From CAVQNQ01 sp963714205 (GTDB lineage Bacteria; Acidobacteriota; Terriglobia; Bryobacterales; Bryobacteraceae): DNA of 64,000 bases. Positions within the stretch are counted from its first letter, which is position 1. The number at the start of each line of letters is the position of its first letter. The position numbers and the translations under genes are program-made. Below, piece by piece: positions 1 through 9,911 of this stretch. Under the pieces are notes generated by a model. It saw only the letters and a program-made list of their open reading frames with translations. It ran no database searches and was not told the DNA's origin. The stretch is taken from NCBI GenBank assembly GCA_963714205.1, contig CAVQNQ010000004.1:186001-250000 (forward strand). Direction: 5' to 3'.

Positions 1-3000
1 TTACGTCTACGGAGGGCCTCTATCAGTTCGTCAACCTGCTACCCGGCTCCTACCGCGTCGACGTCGAAAAGCCGGCCTTTAAGACCGCCACCCGCGTACC
101 GATTGCGGTGCAGGTGCAAAACACGCTTAAGATCGACTTTGCGTTAGAAGTCGGCGCTACAAGTCAGACGGTCGAGGTTACCGAAGAAACACCACTGCTT
201 CAGCCGGAGACGTCTTCGCTCGGTCAGGTGGTCAGCCAGGTTGAAGTTAATACACTCCCGTTGAACGGCCGAAACGCGATGAATCTGACTGCGCTGGCGC
301 CTTCGGTAGTGCCCCAGGGGCAAACGTCGGGAACAGTGACGGGAACCAACCAGTATTCTTATGGCAATTACCAGATCGGCGGCGGCATGGCCAACGAAAG
401 CGCGGCATTCCTGGATGGGCAGCCGCTGAACATCGTCTACCAGAATATCCTGTCACTCATCCCAGCCCAGGATTCGCTACAAGAATTCAAGGTTCAGACC
501 AACAGTTTGCCCCCAGAATACGGGCGCCTTGCTGGCGGCGTAATCAATTTCAGCACGAAGTCGGGTAGCAACCAGCTGCACGGGGGCGGCTGGGAATTCC
601 TGCGAAACAAAGTACTGAACAGCAACAACTTCTTCAGCAACGAACAAGGTCTCGCGACACCACCCTTCACGCAGAATCAGTTCGGAGCGGATATTGGCGG
701 CCCGGTTTATATTCCCCACATCTACAATGGCAAAAACAAGACATTTTTCTTTTTTGACTACGAGGGTTTTTGGCTACGTCAAGGCCAAACGTTTGTAACT
801 ACCGTCCCCACACCCCAACAGCGCAATGGCGACTTTTCCTCTACATACCTGCCGGGCGGCGCGCTGGACGCCATTTACGATCCGAATACGACCACTCCAG
901 TATCGGGAAATACAGGCCAGTACGTCCGCACGCAGTTCCCGAACAACATGATCCCCTTAACGCGCTTTTCCCCCGCATCCATTCAGCTCATGAACCTTTT
1001 TCCCCTTCCAAACGCGCCCGGCACGGCGCTCACCGCTACTAACAACTGGGTCGGTAATTCAAGTATTGGCGGCGACAATAACCAATACGTCGGACGCGTC
1101 GATCAGAACGTTTCCGACAAGCAGCACATATTAGGGCGATTCACCCATTTCAACGATTTCGATCTCCCCACGGACCCTTTCGGCAACGGCGTCTGCTTGG
1201 ATCGTTGCTCGGACCGGGTTATCAACAACAGCTTCGTATTCCATGACATCTACACTGTCTCGCCCACAACTGTTGTTGATATTTCGCCAAGTTACTTGCG
1301 CTACGAGTACCATCGAACGCCTATCCTCTACCCGTATAATCTCACGTCCCTTGGCTGGCCTGCGTCTTTGCAAAGCGAGGTCGCCTTCCCGGTCGTACCC
1401 GAGCCAATCATCAGCGGATATGATCCCGCCGGCTTCTTTGGCAGCGCAGGCATGAGCTCCCTAATCAATGCTGCCGATGACACCGCTCGCATCGCTGGCA
1501 GTGTAACTAAAATCGTCGGATCGCATACTTTGGGCATGGGCGGCGAGTTTATGCGGCAGACCCACAACTTTGTGCTGAATAACGGTGGCACTGGGGCCTT
1601 TAACTTTAACGCGGGCTTTACAGCAAGCCAGTGGCCGGCGAACCCCACCGGCGGGTCGGGGTGGGCTTCTTTTCTGCTCGGGGATGCGGCCGGCGGCTCC
1701 TTATCGTCATCGTCCCCAACCGCTGGTGAACAGCGATACTCCGCGCTGTACTTCAATGACGACTGGAAGGTGACGAAGCGATTGACGCTGAATCTAGGGA
1801 TCCGCTGGGAGCGGGATGGTCCCTGGACCGAGCGCTTCAACCGGATGGCGTACTTCGAACCCGGCACCGTGAATCCAGTTCTACAACAAGCCGGCCTTAG
1901 CTATAGTGGCGCTCTCGGTGTCGTCGATTCTCCCACACGTTCGAGCCGTTACGGCGTCAACCCGGACAACCATCAGTTCTCTCCTCGCGTCGGCCTGGCT
2001 TATCAACTGTTTTCGAAGACTGTCATCCGTACCGGTTACGGCTTCTTCTGGATTCCAAACAGTCTGTCCTTTTCGGACGCGCCGGACGAGAACGCCGTGA
2101 ACTCCAGCTATACATCGTTCGCAGCCAGCATTAACGGAGGTGTCACGCCGTACGACACTTTCACCAATCCTTTTCCCAACGGTATTGTCCAACCGCCGGG
2201 TCATAATGCCCAGTTGGTGCAGCAGGCTTTGCTCGGCCAAAGTATCAACGTAAGCTTTCCGAACAGCCCATACGGATATGTTCAGCAGTGGAACTTCGAC
2301 ATTCAGCAACAAATGGGCAATGGCACCCTGATTGACGTCGCATACGCCGCATCAAAGGGGACCCATCTGGTTATGCCCACGTTTGGAACACCACTGGACC
2401 AGCTTCCGGATCAATACCTCAAGCTTGGAACTCAACTGACTCAGTCTGTTGCGAATCCTTTCTATGGAATCATCCAGACTGGCGGTCTGTCTGGACCAAC
2501 GGTGGAGGCCGGCCAGCTTCTTACGCCATATCCCCAATACAGCGCTATAGGAAGCGCGCAATGGAACTTGGGTGATTCAAACTACCAATCACTACAAGTA
2601 AAGCTCCAGGAGCGCTTTGCAAAAGGCGGCACGGTTACGGTAGCTTACACGGTCGCCAAATTGATTAGTAATACGGATTCCCTGGACACCTGGCTGGAGA
2701 GCGGTGGAGTCGCGGGTATCCAGGATGCAAACAATTTACGCGGCGAGAGGTCGCTGGCCTCATTCGATGTTCCGCAGAGGCTGGTTGCTAGTTATGTCCT
2801 CGACCTACCAGTAGGCAAGGATCGAAAGTTTCTGCGGCAGCTTTCCGGTGTGCCAAACGCGATGATAGGCGGCTGGGGCCTTGAGGGGATCACGACCTTT
2901 CAGCGCGGCTTCCCAATTGGCTTCACAACGGCTGAGAACCTAACGAATTCATTCGGCGGCGGTTCCCGGCCAAATGTCGTTCCTGGTTGCGGCAAGGGCG

Positions 3001-3332
3001 TTCCGGGCAGCGCGGAGCAAAGGCTGGGTGCGTGGTTCAACACGTCATGCTTCAGCCAGCCGGCGGCATTTACGTTTGGCGATGAAAGCCGGACTGATCC
3101 AACCATCCGAACCGATGGCATAAGCAATTTTGACGTGTCGTTGTTCAAAAACTTTCCATTCGGTCCGGAAGGCCGGTTTGTTCTGCAATTTCGGTCGGAG
3201 TTCTTTAATGTATTTAACACTCCGCAATTTGGTTACCCTAATCAAACGTTTGGCACTTCCCAATTCGGACAGGTAACCAGCCAGATAAACAACCCCCGGT
3301 TGATACAGTTTGCGCTGCGGTTGAGTTTTTGA
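1..3332 (+). CDS. TonB-dependent receptor, Oar-like (5' end outside window)
   Basis: Outer-membrane beta-barrel receptor, probably for glycans, peptides or other large substrates imported with TonB energy. The frame is open from base 3, so the start lies upstream of the window. The first residues (TEGLYQFVNLLPGSYRVDVE) are the end of a carboxypeptidase-regulatory-like domain. A plug with the LPLNGRNAMNL motif follows, then a long barrel rich in aromatic and Asn/Gly strands that ends in ALRLSF with the terminal Phe expected of an outer-membrane protein. About 1,110 residues are visible. This architecture is heavily expanded in Acidobacteria. The substrate cannot be read from sequence. The CRTAC1 gene follows after 19 bases on the same strand. 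Confidence 0.93.
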   Translation, partial: TSTEGLYQFVNLLPGSYRVDVEKPAFKTATRVPIAVQVQNTLKIDFALEVGATSQTVEVTEETPLLQPETSSLGQVVSQVEVNTLPLNGRNAMNLTALAPSVVPQGQTSGTVTGTNQYSYGNYQIGGGMANESAAFLDGQPLNIVYQNILSLIPAQDSLQEFKVQTNSLPPEYGRLAGGVINFSTKSGSNQLHGGGWEFLRNKVLNSNNFFSNEQGLATPPFTQNQFGADIGGPVYIPHIYNGKNKTFFFFDYEGFWLRQGQTFVTTVPTPQQRNGDFSSTYLPGGALDAIYDPNTTTPVSGNTGQYVRTQFPNNMIPLTRFSPASIQLMNLFPLPNAPGTALTATNNWVGNSSIGGDNNQYVGRVDQNVSDKQHILGRFTHFNDFDLPTDPFGNGVCLDRCSDRVINNSFVFHDIYTVSPTTVVDISPSYLRYEYHRTPILYPYNLTSLGWPASLQSEVAFPVVPEPIISGYDPAGFFGSAGMSSLINAADDTARIAGSVTKIVGSHTLGMGGEFMRQTHNFVLNNGGTGAFNFNAGFTASQWPANPTGGSGWASFLLGDAAGGSLSSSSPTAGEQRYSALYFNDDWKVTKRLTLNLGIRWERDGPWTERFNRMAYFEPGTVNPVLQQAGLSYSGALGVVDSPTRSSRYGVNPDNHQFSPRVGLAYQLFSKTVIRTGYGFFWIPNSLSFSDAPDENAVNSSYTSFAASINGGVTPYDTFTNPFPNGIVQPPGHNAQLVQQALLGQSINVSFPNSPYGYVQQWNFDIQQQMGNGTLIDVAYAASKGTHLVMPTFGTPLDQLPDQYLKLGTQLTQSVANPFYGIIQTGGLSGPTVEAGQLLTPYPQYSAIGSAQWNLGDSNYQSLQVKLQERFAKGGTVTVAYTVAKLISNTDSLDTWLESGGVAGIQDANNLRGERSLASFDVPQRLVASYVLDLPVGKDRKFLRQLSGVPNAMIGGWGLEGITTFQRGFPIGFTTAENLTNSFGGGSRPNVVPGCGKGVPGSAEQRLGAWFNTSCFSQPAAFTFGDESRTDPTIRTDGISNFDVSLFKNFPFGPEGRFVLQFRSEFFNVFNTPQFGYPNQTFGTSQFGQVTSQINNPRLIQFALRLSF

Positions 3333-3351
3333 ACATGCGCGGAATGAAAGG

Positions 3352-5104
3352 GTGAAGAAACTCGTTTCCCGCCGGGACCTGCTTTTTGCCGCCCCGTTTG
3401 CGGCCAGTTCCGCCTTCGGGCAAATGGCAACACGCGGTGTTCCCGCGCGGCCAAGGCCAGGGCCTTCTCATCGCCCATACGCTGCGCGGTTCACCGATGT
3501 AGCCGCCGCCGCGGGCCTCCGTGAACCAGTGATTTACGGCGCTGCGGATCGCAGTACGTACATTCTGGAAACCATCGGCTGCGGCATTGCCCTTTTCGAC
3601 TACGATAACGACGGTTGGCTGGACATGCTGGTTCTTTGCGGCACGCGCCTGGATGGCGATCCTCCAGGCGCGTCGAACCGGCTCTATCGCAACAATCGGG
3701 ACGCGACCTTTACCGACGTTACCGAGCGCGCCGGACTGATACGGACGGGTTGGGCGACCGGTGTGACAATCGGCGATTACAACAACGACGGTTACGAGGA
3801 TGTCTTTATCACGTATTGGGGAGAGAACGTGCTGTATCGGAACAACGGAGATGGCACGTTCACCGATGTCACCCGGCAGGCCGGACTTATTCAGCACAGG
3901 CGCCGCTGGGGAACCGGGTGCACATTTGTAGATTACAATTGCGATGGTCTGCTGGACCTCTTCATATCCCACTATGCCGCCTTCGACCCCACCCGCGTTC
4001 CCCCCGCCGGCCGCGATTCCCGCTGCAGTTTCAAGGGCGTACCCATCAATTGCGGTCCCCGCGGCCTGCCCACTGATGTCTGCGCCTTATACCGGAACAA
4101 CGGTGACGGCACTTTCACGGATGTCAGCGCCGCCTCCGGCATAGCGTCTGTGGATGGCAGTTATGGATTGACCGCCGTAGCCGCCGACTTGAACGGCGAC
4201 GGCTGGCCGGACATCTATGTCGCCGGCGATTCCACGCCCAGCTTGCTATTCCTGAATCAGCGCGACGGCACGTTCGTCGAGTCCGGCACCGAGTCCGGTC
4301 TGGCGCTCAATGAGGACGGCAAGGAGCAGGCCGGCATGGGAGTTGGTATCGGAGATTTCAATCTGGATGGCCGGCTGGACCTGCTGAAAACCAATTTCTG
4401 CGACGATACGGTGAACCTTTACGCGGCTCGCGGAAACGCGAACTTCGCGGATGTGACCTCGGCCTCCGGCCTGGACGTGGAGACACGATATGCCGGTTGG
4501 GGCGCGGGTGTCATGGACTTCGACAACGATGGCTGGCCGGACCTATTCTGGGTCACCGGCAGCGTGTTTCCTGAGGTCGAAAAGACTCTGCCTCAATACA
4601 CGGCCCGCAGCCCGCGCGTGCTGTTCCGCAACCTGGGTAATGGCCGCTTCGAGGAACTACTCACCGAGGCCGGCCCGGCCATTGGACAACCGCACTCCAG
4701 CCGCGGCTGCGCATTTGGCGATTTCGACAACGACGGCGATGTGGATATCGCCATCATCAACTTGAACGAGCCCCCGTCTCTGCTGCGCAACGATGTCTCC
4801 GGCGCCGATCACTGGCTAAAAGTCAAGCTCATCGGTACGAAGTCGAACCGCAGCGCCATCGGGAGCTCGCGTGTGTTGCTTCTACGGAAGCAAGAAGCAA
4901 CTGCAGGAGGTGTGCGCGCAATCCAGCTTTCTCTCCGTCAACGACCGCCGTTTGCATTTCGGTTTGGGTTCGGAAGCCAGCGCCAGCCTGGAAATTGTCT
5001 GGCCATCCCGCATTACCCAGAAGTTCTCACGAGTACCCGCCGACCGGCTCGTCACCATCGATGAAGAGCGGGGAATCATCGCCGCCACTCCCATGGGCAA
5101 ATAG
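3352..5104 (+). CDS. CRTAC1 family protein (FG-GAP repeats, ASPIC/UnbV domain), frameshifted near its 3' end
   Basis: Predicted exported beta-propeller protein. The GTG start gives a twin-arginine-like N-terminus (SRRDLLFAAPFAASSAFGQ). Many FG-GAP calcium-binding repeats of the DxDNDGxxD type follow (DYDNDGWLD, DYNNDGYED, DLNGDGWPD, DFDNDGDVD). The C-terminal ASPIC/UnbV domain starts in frame (HWLKVKLIGTKSNRSAIG) and then leaves it around 4861-4870. The natural continuation (CCFYGSKKQLQEVCAQ ... LHFGLG ... VWPSRITQKF) lies in the next frame to 5104. A single-base change therefore splits the last domain; it may be a real mutation or a sequence error. CRTAC1 genes often neighbour TPR and TonB-receptor genes in this phylum, as here. 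Confidence 0.85.
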
Positions 5105-5111
5105 CTTGGCC

Positions 5112-6662
5112 TTACTGGTCGGGATCTCTTTTTGGCGAAGGTTCGCCCGCTCCGCTCCCCAGCTTGGCGGCCTCGGCGTTCACGGTCTTCTTTCTCATCT
5201 CCTTTGAAATGGCAAGCGCCCTCTGCGCCGCAGCCGTATCGCCCGTCGCCAGGCAGGCTTTGTACAGCTGGAAATGCAGATCTCCGTAATAATCGAGTGC
5301 CAGGGCCTTCTCCAATTCCGGAATCGCCAATGCCGGTTGGTTCGCGTGCAGGTACGCCCTGCCTAGCAGGGCGTGCGCCTCCAGCAATTTCGGCGAGTAG
5401 CGAACCGCTATTTTCAACTCGGCGATTGCCGTTTGGGCCTCATTGCGGTTTAGCAAAACCTGGCCGAGTACGTAGTGAGCCCGGCCGTTTCCGGCGTCCA
5501 GTCTGACAGCTTTCTCCAATGCCGATCTAGCTTCGTCCATCCGCCCCAACTCCAGATCCGCTTCGCCGAGTTTCTCACGGATCTCAGCGTCTTCGGGTAA
5601 TCTGTCGGCGGCAATCTCATACTCGGCTGCGGCCTTCGAAAAATCCCGGCGTAGGGCGGCCAGTTCAGCCTCAAGTTCATGTGTGCGTCCGGAGTCGGGA
5701 GCGGCACTGATCAAAACTGTAAAGTTCTCGCCCGCCAGAAGCGTGTACGTCCGGATCAGGTAATACTGCGCTTCGATCGCGGTATCGGCTCTTTCCATCG
5801 CCGCGGCAAATGCGTCGGCGGCATCCGCCAGCCGGTACCGCGCCAACTGCGACAGCCCGGTTGCGAGATCCCCCGCCGGCACATGCTCAAGCCTGGCGCG
5901 CCCTGGTCGGTCGTCGGCGGTCTCGCCGCCGCCGGATTGGCCCGCGTTTCGCAGTGCGAGCGCGAGGGAGGTGCGCACGCCGGGCATGGTGGGATCGGCC
6001 AGTATGGCTTTCCGGTATTCCTCAACGGCTTCCGTCCAAGCCTTTCGGTCCGCCGCGAGATCACCGGCCAGACGATGTGCCCATTTCGAGGTCCGGCCGT
6101 TTTGAGCCAACGCTCCCGTCAGGTCAGTCGCCATTTCGACGTAGCCCCGGGCTGCCTGATAGTGGCCATCCAGCGGATCGCCGATACGGACAATCGCCTC
6201 CAATCTTCGGCCGGCAGCCCGATAGTTTCTCAGAGCAAGCTCGCAGGAGAACAGCGCGCGCATTGCCTCGGGATTCCTGGAATCGATCTCGACCGCCAGC
6301 CGAAGTGGTTCCAAGGCCCTGTCCGCGCGGCCAATCCGCAGGTAACTGATTCCCAGGAACAACTGCGCAGGCAGTATCCCGCCCGATCTTTGGGTGACCT
6401 TGGATAGCTCGAGAATCGCCGTCTCGTACTGTCCCAGAAGATAGTACATAAGACCCAGATTTGCCCGCGCCTCGATCGAGTTTGGATCGATTTTGAGGAC
6501 TTCACGGAACTCGGCGATCGCCTGTTCGTAATGTTTTTCCGCGGCAGCCACCTGGCCTTTTCGAAAATGGCTGACGAGAGGATTTTGAACCCCTTGCGCG
6601 TAGCCCGGCAAGACCATTGCAAAGACGATCGCCAGGACGGCCGCCGTTCGAATCCCCACCAT
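5112..6662 (-). CDS. Secreted tetratricopeptide-repeat protein
   Basis: A 516-residue protein with an N-terminal signal peptide (RTAAVLAIVFAMVLPGYAQG) followed by TPR units along almost its full length. Examples are the repeats around residues 35-70 (HYEQAIAEFREVLKIDPNS) and around 400-470 (NEAQTAIAELKIAVRYSPK, NQPALAIPELEKALALD). TPRs make protein-protein scaffolds; no catalytic domain is visible. It converges on the CRTAC1 gene with an 8-base gap, a pairing common in Acidobacteria, which suggests but does not prove a joint periplasmic or surface role. Confidence 0.88.
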   Translation of the reverse strand: MVGIRTAAVLAIVFAMVLPGYAQGVQNPLVSHFRKGQVAAAEKHYEQAIAEFREVLKIDPNSIEARANLGLMYYLLGQYETAILELSKVTQRSGGILPAQLFLGISYLRIGRADRALEPLRLAVEIDSRNPEAMRALFSCELALRNYRAAGRRLEAIVRIGDPLDGHYQAARGYVEMATDLTGALAQNGRTSKWAHRLAGDLAADRKAWTEAVEEYRKAILADPTMPGVRTSLALALRNAGQSGGGETADDRPGRARLEHVPAGDLATGLSQLARYRLADAADAFAAAMERADTAIEAQYYLIRTYTLLAGENFTVLISAAPDSGRTHELEAELAALRRDFSKAAAEYEIAADRLPEDAEIREKLGEADLELGRMDEARSALEKAVRLDAGNGRAHYVLGQVLLNRNEAQTAIAELKIAVRYSPKLLEAHALLGRAYLHANQPALAIPELEKALALDYYGDLHFQLYKACLATGDTAAAQRALAISKEMRKKTVNAEAAKLGSGAGEPSPKRDPDQ

Positions 6663-6744
6663 GCTCTAATTATGGCCGTAAACAACGCCATAGGAGGAGG
6701 GGTTGCGTTTGCGGGCTGGCACCAAGACCGGCGCTGCGGAGCAC

Positions 6745-7015
6745 TTCAGCGCCGACGCGCGCGGCTGGCAGCAGCGGTTTCACGTCCAGTTTCCAGGTGG
6801 CGGCGGCTACGCGGCGCCGGACGATCGCCGGATCGTCCGGCGCGCTGGGGGATGTCGCGGGCCCGGATCTCGTACGTAGCGCCGCGTCGCGCGGACGCGG
6901 CCGATGTGCGCCACGTGCACTCCTCGCGCCGGCATCCGGGCTGGCCGACGTGCGTGCCGCCCGAGCGGCGGCGGTCCTGGTCGCCAACGGCGCGGCGCCT
7001 CGCAATGTTGGCCAT
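6745..7015 (+). repeat. GC-rich dispersed hairpin repeat, copy A
   Basis: Non-coding copy of a repeat found about nine times in this window. Recognisable modules are GGATCTCGTACG, the hairpin CCGCGTC/GACGCGG, CGTGCCGCCCGAGCGGCGGC and GGTCGCCAACGGCGCGGCG. It sits between the TPR gene and the first copy of the duplicated coiled-coil gene. The long open frames through it come from GC-biased composition. Confidence 0.75.
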
Positions 7016-7091
7016 CGGCGATTCGGGGCTCTCGCTCGCGAATTTCCAGCGACTCGGGGCACCAGCCCCCGATTATGATGAATGGACCGGC

Positions 7092-7523
7092 ATGAACAAC
7101 ATCATCTCCGAGTACCAAAAATGGAAGCAACAGGGCGAGGACCTGCGTGTCCAGGCAAAGCAGGCGATGGAGTCGCGTTTCCGTGAATTGCTCGTCGAAG
7201 CAGTTCAGATTGCGGAAGAATACCGCTCCGACTTCGGCGGGCCGCTGAAGTCGCCGCCAGGCGTCACGTCGTTCCGATACAAGACTTCCGCCAAGTTGAA
7301 GTCCAAGAAGACGCAGAAACCTCGCGCAGCAGCCAAAGGCGCGATCCCAGCGCTGACGGCACCCGCGAAGACAGACCCAAAGACCGCACGCCTTCAGAAA
7401 CGGCTCTCGGCGGCGCAGAGGAAACTGGAGCAAGCCAAAGCGAGCGGTGCTCTCACTAAGAACCTGGAAGACAGGGTTTACGAGATCGAAGACGCGATCC
7501 GACTGTCCACGCAAGCGTCATAG
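7092..7523 (+). CDS. Small coiled-coil/basic hypothetical protein, duplicated (copy 1)
   Basis: A 143-residue protein I do not recognise. The N-terminal half (MNNIISEYQKWKQQGEDL and following) is predicted helical and ends in a motif around GVTSFRYK. The middle is a Lys/Ala/Pro-rich linker (KKTQKPRAAAKG), and the C-terminus is a second amphipathic helix (LQKRLSAAQRKLEQAKASG). Helix, basic linker, helix is a layout seen in small nucleoid-associated proteins, but no family can be named. A near-identical copy lies at 15810-16241, and homology extends about 50 bases upstream and 60 downstream. Both copies are flanked by the GC-rich hairpin repeat. No clear ribosome-binding site is seen. Confidence 0.65.
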   Translation: MNNIISEYQKWKQQGEDLRVQAKQAMESRFRELLVEAVQIAEEYRSDFGGPLKSPPGVTSFRYKTSAKLKSKKTQKPRAAAKGAIPALTAPAKTDPKTARLQKRLSAAQRKLEQAKASGALTKNLEDRVYEIEDAIRLSTQAS

Positions 7524-7604
7524 AATCGATCAACCGATGGCCGCTTCAGCCCGGGTGCTGGAACGCCAGAACTGTCAGTTACCCGAGCAGTCGCGCCGCC
7601 GCCG

Positions 7605-7800
7605 AGGAGGCGGCGCAACGTGCGCCTGGGATCGCGCGAAGGAGCACGGCATTTCAACGGTTCGGCTCTCGCCCGTCGCGCCGCGTCCCGCGGCCCCGGC
7701 CGTCGCGCACGGCGCATCGTGCGGGTGGGCTTCCGCGGCCGGCCGCCGTGCGCGCCGCGCGAGCAGCGGCGACCCAGGGCGCGGCGACCGCTAAGGTAGC
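7605..7800 (+). repeat. GC-rich dispersed hairpin repeat, copy B
   Basis: Directly downstream of the coiled-coil gene. It carries GGATCGCGCGAAGGAGCACG (shared with copy G), CGTCGCGCCGCGTCCCGCGG and GGCTTCCGCGGCCGGCCGCC. No gene is supported here. Confidence 0.72.
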
Positions 7801-8010
7801 AGCGGGCGGCGCGGCGCCTCTTCGGCTGCCGCAGCTAAAGCGCCGGACGTCGGCGCTCCGGATCTCGCACGTCGCGCCGCGTCCCGCGGACTTGGCGGTC
7901 GGGCGCACGGCGCAGTGCGGCGTCGGCTTCCGCGGCCGGCTGCCGTGCGCGCCGCCCGAGCGGCGGCGGTTCCGGGCGCCAACGGCGCGGCGAGCGCCAC
8001 GATTGCCGTG
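7801..8010 (+). repeat. GC-rich dispersed hairpin repeat, copy C
   Basis: One of the best preserved copies, in tandem with copy B. It shows GGATCTCGCACGTCGCGCCG, CGTCCCGCGGAC, GGGCGCACGGCGCAGTG, CTTCCGCGGCCGGCTGCCGT, CCGCCCGAGCGGCGGCGG and GCGCCAACGGCGCGGCGAG in order. Confidence 0.75.
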
Positions 8011-8204
8011 GCCACCGTCGCGGCTTTCCGGCCTAACGCCCGCATCCTTGAGCCGCGTCAACGAGCTGGGCTCGGTCGACGGCTCCGCCGCCGGGATGTC
8101 CTGCCTCGGCTGCCACTGCCGTTTCAGTCCGTCTGCCCAGGCAAACTGGCTCGCACGCGAAATACATTGGGGAGTTCGAGGAGTACGCGGAATGCTTTTC
8201 CGTC

Positions 8205-8365
8205 CGGCAGCACGCGAGAGCACTCTCTTGCGCGCGAACGCGACGGTACTTGTGCTCCGCCGAGCGCGGGTTGTCGACCGTGAGGCGCTCGCACGTCGCG
8301 CTGCGTTCCGCTGCCGGCCGCGGTGTGTGCCGTCTCGGAGGCGGCGGAGCGTCCACCAGTTTCCG
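8205..8365 (+). repeat. GC-rich dispersed hairpin repeat, copy D (degenerate)
   Basis: Carries the second module of the family, CACGCGAGAGCACTCTC followed by GCGCGAACGCGACGGTA. That module recurs near 17528 and, inverted, near 30600-30660. The downstream hairpins have decayed. The interval 8010-8205 holds nothing I can assign. Confidence 0.6.
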
Positions 8366-8593
8366 CGCCGGCACCTGAACTTCAGCCCGACTAGATTTTT
8401 CGGCGGGTCCAAATGCCGCGTCCCTTCATGCGCGCTGAGGTTGTGTGGCGGGTGTGGCGGGTGCAAATCTGGCGAACGCGTCGGTTGGGCGCCGAGTGTG
8501 GCGGCCGCTCACGCGGAAGCTCTTCTTGGCAGCGGGATTGCTCTAGCGGCTCATCGGTGCCACGATGAGACTGGCGAATCGAGGTAGCCGAAA

Positions 8594-8761
8594 ATGAGAG
8601 TGTCGCCGGCGCCGGTCGAAGAGACCGTGGCAGAAGAACAGTCCTGCTGTCAATGCCCTCGGTGCGGCATCTGGTCGCGGGCCGATCGTTGTCCGCAGTG
8701 CGGAGCGCATAAGTGGAGCGTGGAGGCAGTCCAAACGAAAACTGAGGTACACAGCCAGTAA
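8594..8761 (+). CDS. Zinc-ribbon miniprotein (55 residues)
   Basis: A short gene starting at ATG 8594 behind GAGG at 8581-8584. Residues 18-24 hold the knuckle CCQCPRC and residues 33-36 the second pair CPQC, about 15 residues between paired cysteines as in rubredoxin-like zinc ribbons. The rest is acidic and unstructured. Many small stand-alone zinc ribbons bind nucleic acid or protein partners, but no partner is indicated. It is isolated among repeats, so expression is unproven. Confidence 0.55.
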   Translation: MRVSPAPVEETVAEEQSCCQCPRCGIWSRADRCPQCGAHKWSVEAVQTKTEVHSQ

Positions 8762-8946
8762 GAACGGCCGGCGTATTTGCTCTGCGGCTATGCACGCCTC
8801 AACGCGCTCGCGATAAGCGGTTGGTCCCTGTGTTCTGAGGGCAAGAGCCAGTGCGCTTCCGACACGACCGGGCGCGTTACGAGCTACGTGGGTTCGGAGT
8901 GCTCCGTGAAGGCCAGAAGGCGTATGATGTCCTCGGGAATCTCGAG

Positions 8947-9534
8947 ATGAGATTGCGAATTATAGTCTCCGAGTCGAAGACGTGGCGGTGGCTGGAATGC
9001 ATCGGGTTTGCAGTGTTGGGGTTTGCGATCCTCATGAGTATTGCTGGGATCGTACTTACAGGGACCAGACACCAGGCGAGCCGCCACACCTCGTCAGCCG
9101 TGCCCGCTGGCAATCCGCAGCACCATGAGGCAAGCCTACCCGCTGCCCCGCCTGCGGAGCCTGCAGTTGCGGTCCGGGAGCAAGACACCAAAGTGTCGGT
9201 CGCGACCACAAGGGTAGTGCAAAGTGGGCTGGCTCTTCCGCGAGGCACGGGCGAACCTCGCCCGGGGTTTAGCGAGACTGGCCGCGGCATTCGGCTACGA
9301 GGTAAGGGTTCGGTAGTGGCTGTTGCGGTTGCGGAAGTGGACGCTGCGGAATTGCTCCAGCACCCCGACAGGCTGGTCGATCTCATTCGGAGTGGCTCTC
9401 TGTTCAGTGTGCCCAACGACACCGAGGTCGAAATCGTGGAGACTCACACTGGCCTCACCGAAATCCACGTGCTAGACGGGGCATTTCAGGGCAGAGATGG
9501 ATGGGTCCGGGCCGACCAGGTGGTGCGGAAGTAA
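8947..9534 (+). CDS. Membrane-anchored hypothetical protein with SH3-like C-terminus
   Basis: About 195 residues from the ATG at 8947; the frame is open to a GTG at 8851. There is one transmembrane segment near the N-terminus (WLECIGFAVLGFAILMSIAG), then an Ala/Pro-rich linker. The C-terminal domain of about 80 residues ends in GAFQGRDGWVRADQVVRK, the pattern that closes bacterial SH3-like (SH3b) domains. This suggests an N-in anchor with a periplasmic domain. No pathway is implied by the neighbours. Confidence 0.6.
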   Translation: MRLRIIVSESKTWRWLECIGFAVLGFAILMSIAGIVLTGTRHQASRHTSSAVPAGNPQHHEASLPAAPPAEPAVAVREQDTKVSVATTRVVQSGLALPRGTGEPRPGFSETGRGIRLRGKGSVVAVAVAEVDAAELLQHPDRLVDLIRSGSLFSVPNDTEVEIVETHTGLTEIHVLDGAFQGRDGWVRADQVVRK

Positions 9535-9734
9535 ACCGCCTCAGGACTCTCCTCCATCCGACAATTCAGATTGCAAGCGGGCTAGCCCTGGAAGGTATCC
9601 GTCTCGGCGCCAGGCGCGACGGCCGCGACGCGATCACGTTGGCCGCCACTGTCGCTGGATGGAGCGAGGTGTGCACGCCGGGGAAGACGCGGGGCTGTGC
9701 TTCAAGGGCGCTTGTTAGGTTGTATCCGATCTGG

Positions 9735-9905
9735 CAGGTACGGCGCGCGGAGCGTGGGCGGTCCGAAGTTCGCACGCCGCGCCGCGTCCAGCGGACGCGG
9801 CCGTTGCGTGCCTGGCGCCAACGCGCGCCGGCTTCCGCGGCCGGCCGGGCCGGCGGGGCCGCGTGCGCACAGAGCACGCCACGTCGGCCGGGGCGGAGTA
9901 TCTTG
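9735..9905 (+). repeat. GC-rich dispersed hairpin repeat, copy E
   Basis: Contains the perfect hairpin CCGCGTCC-AGC-GGACGCGG followed by GGCTTCCGCGGCCGGCCGGG. It lies immediately upstream of the Mop/TOBE gene, so it probably forms part of that gene's leader. Confidence 0.72.
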
Positions 9906-9911
9906 GTTTGC

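Noticed and set aside
6670..8795. Many long open frames on both strands
   Set aside because: They coincide with the GC-rich repeat, where stop codons are rare by composition. The peptides are Arg/Ala/Pro-rich, differ between copies, and have no family.
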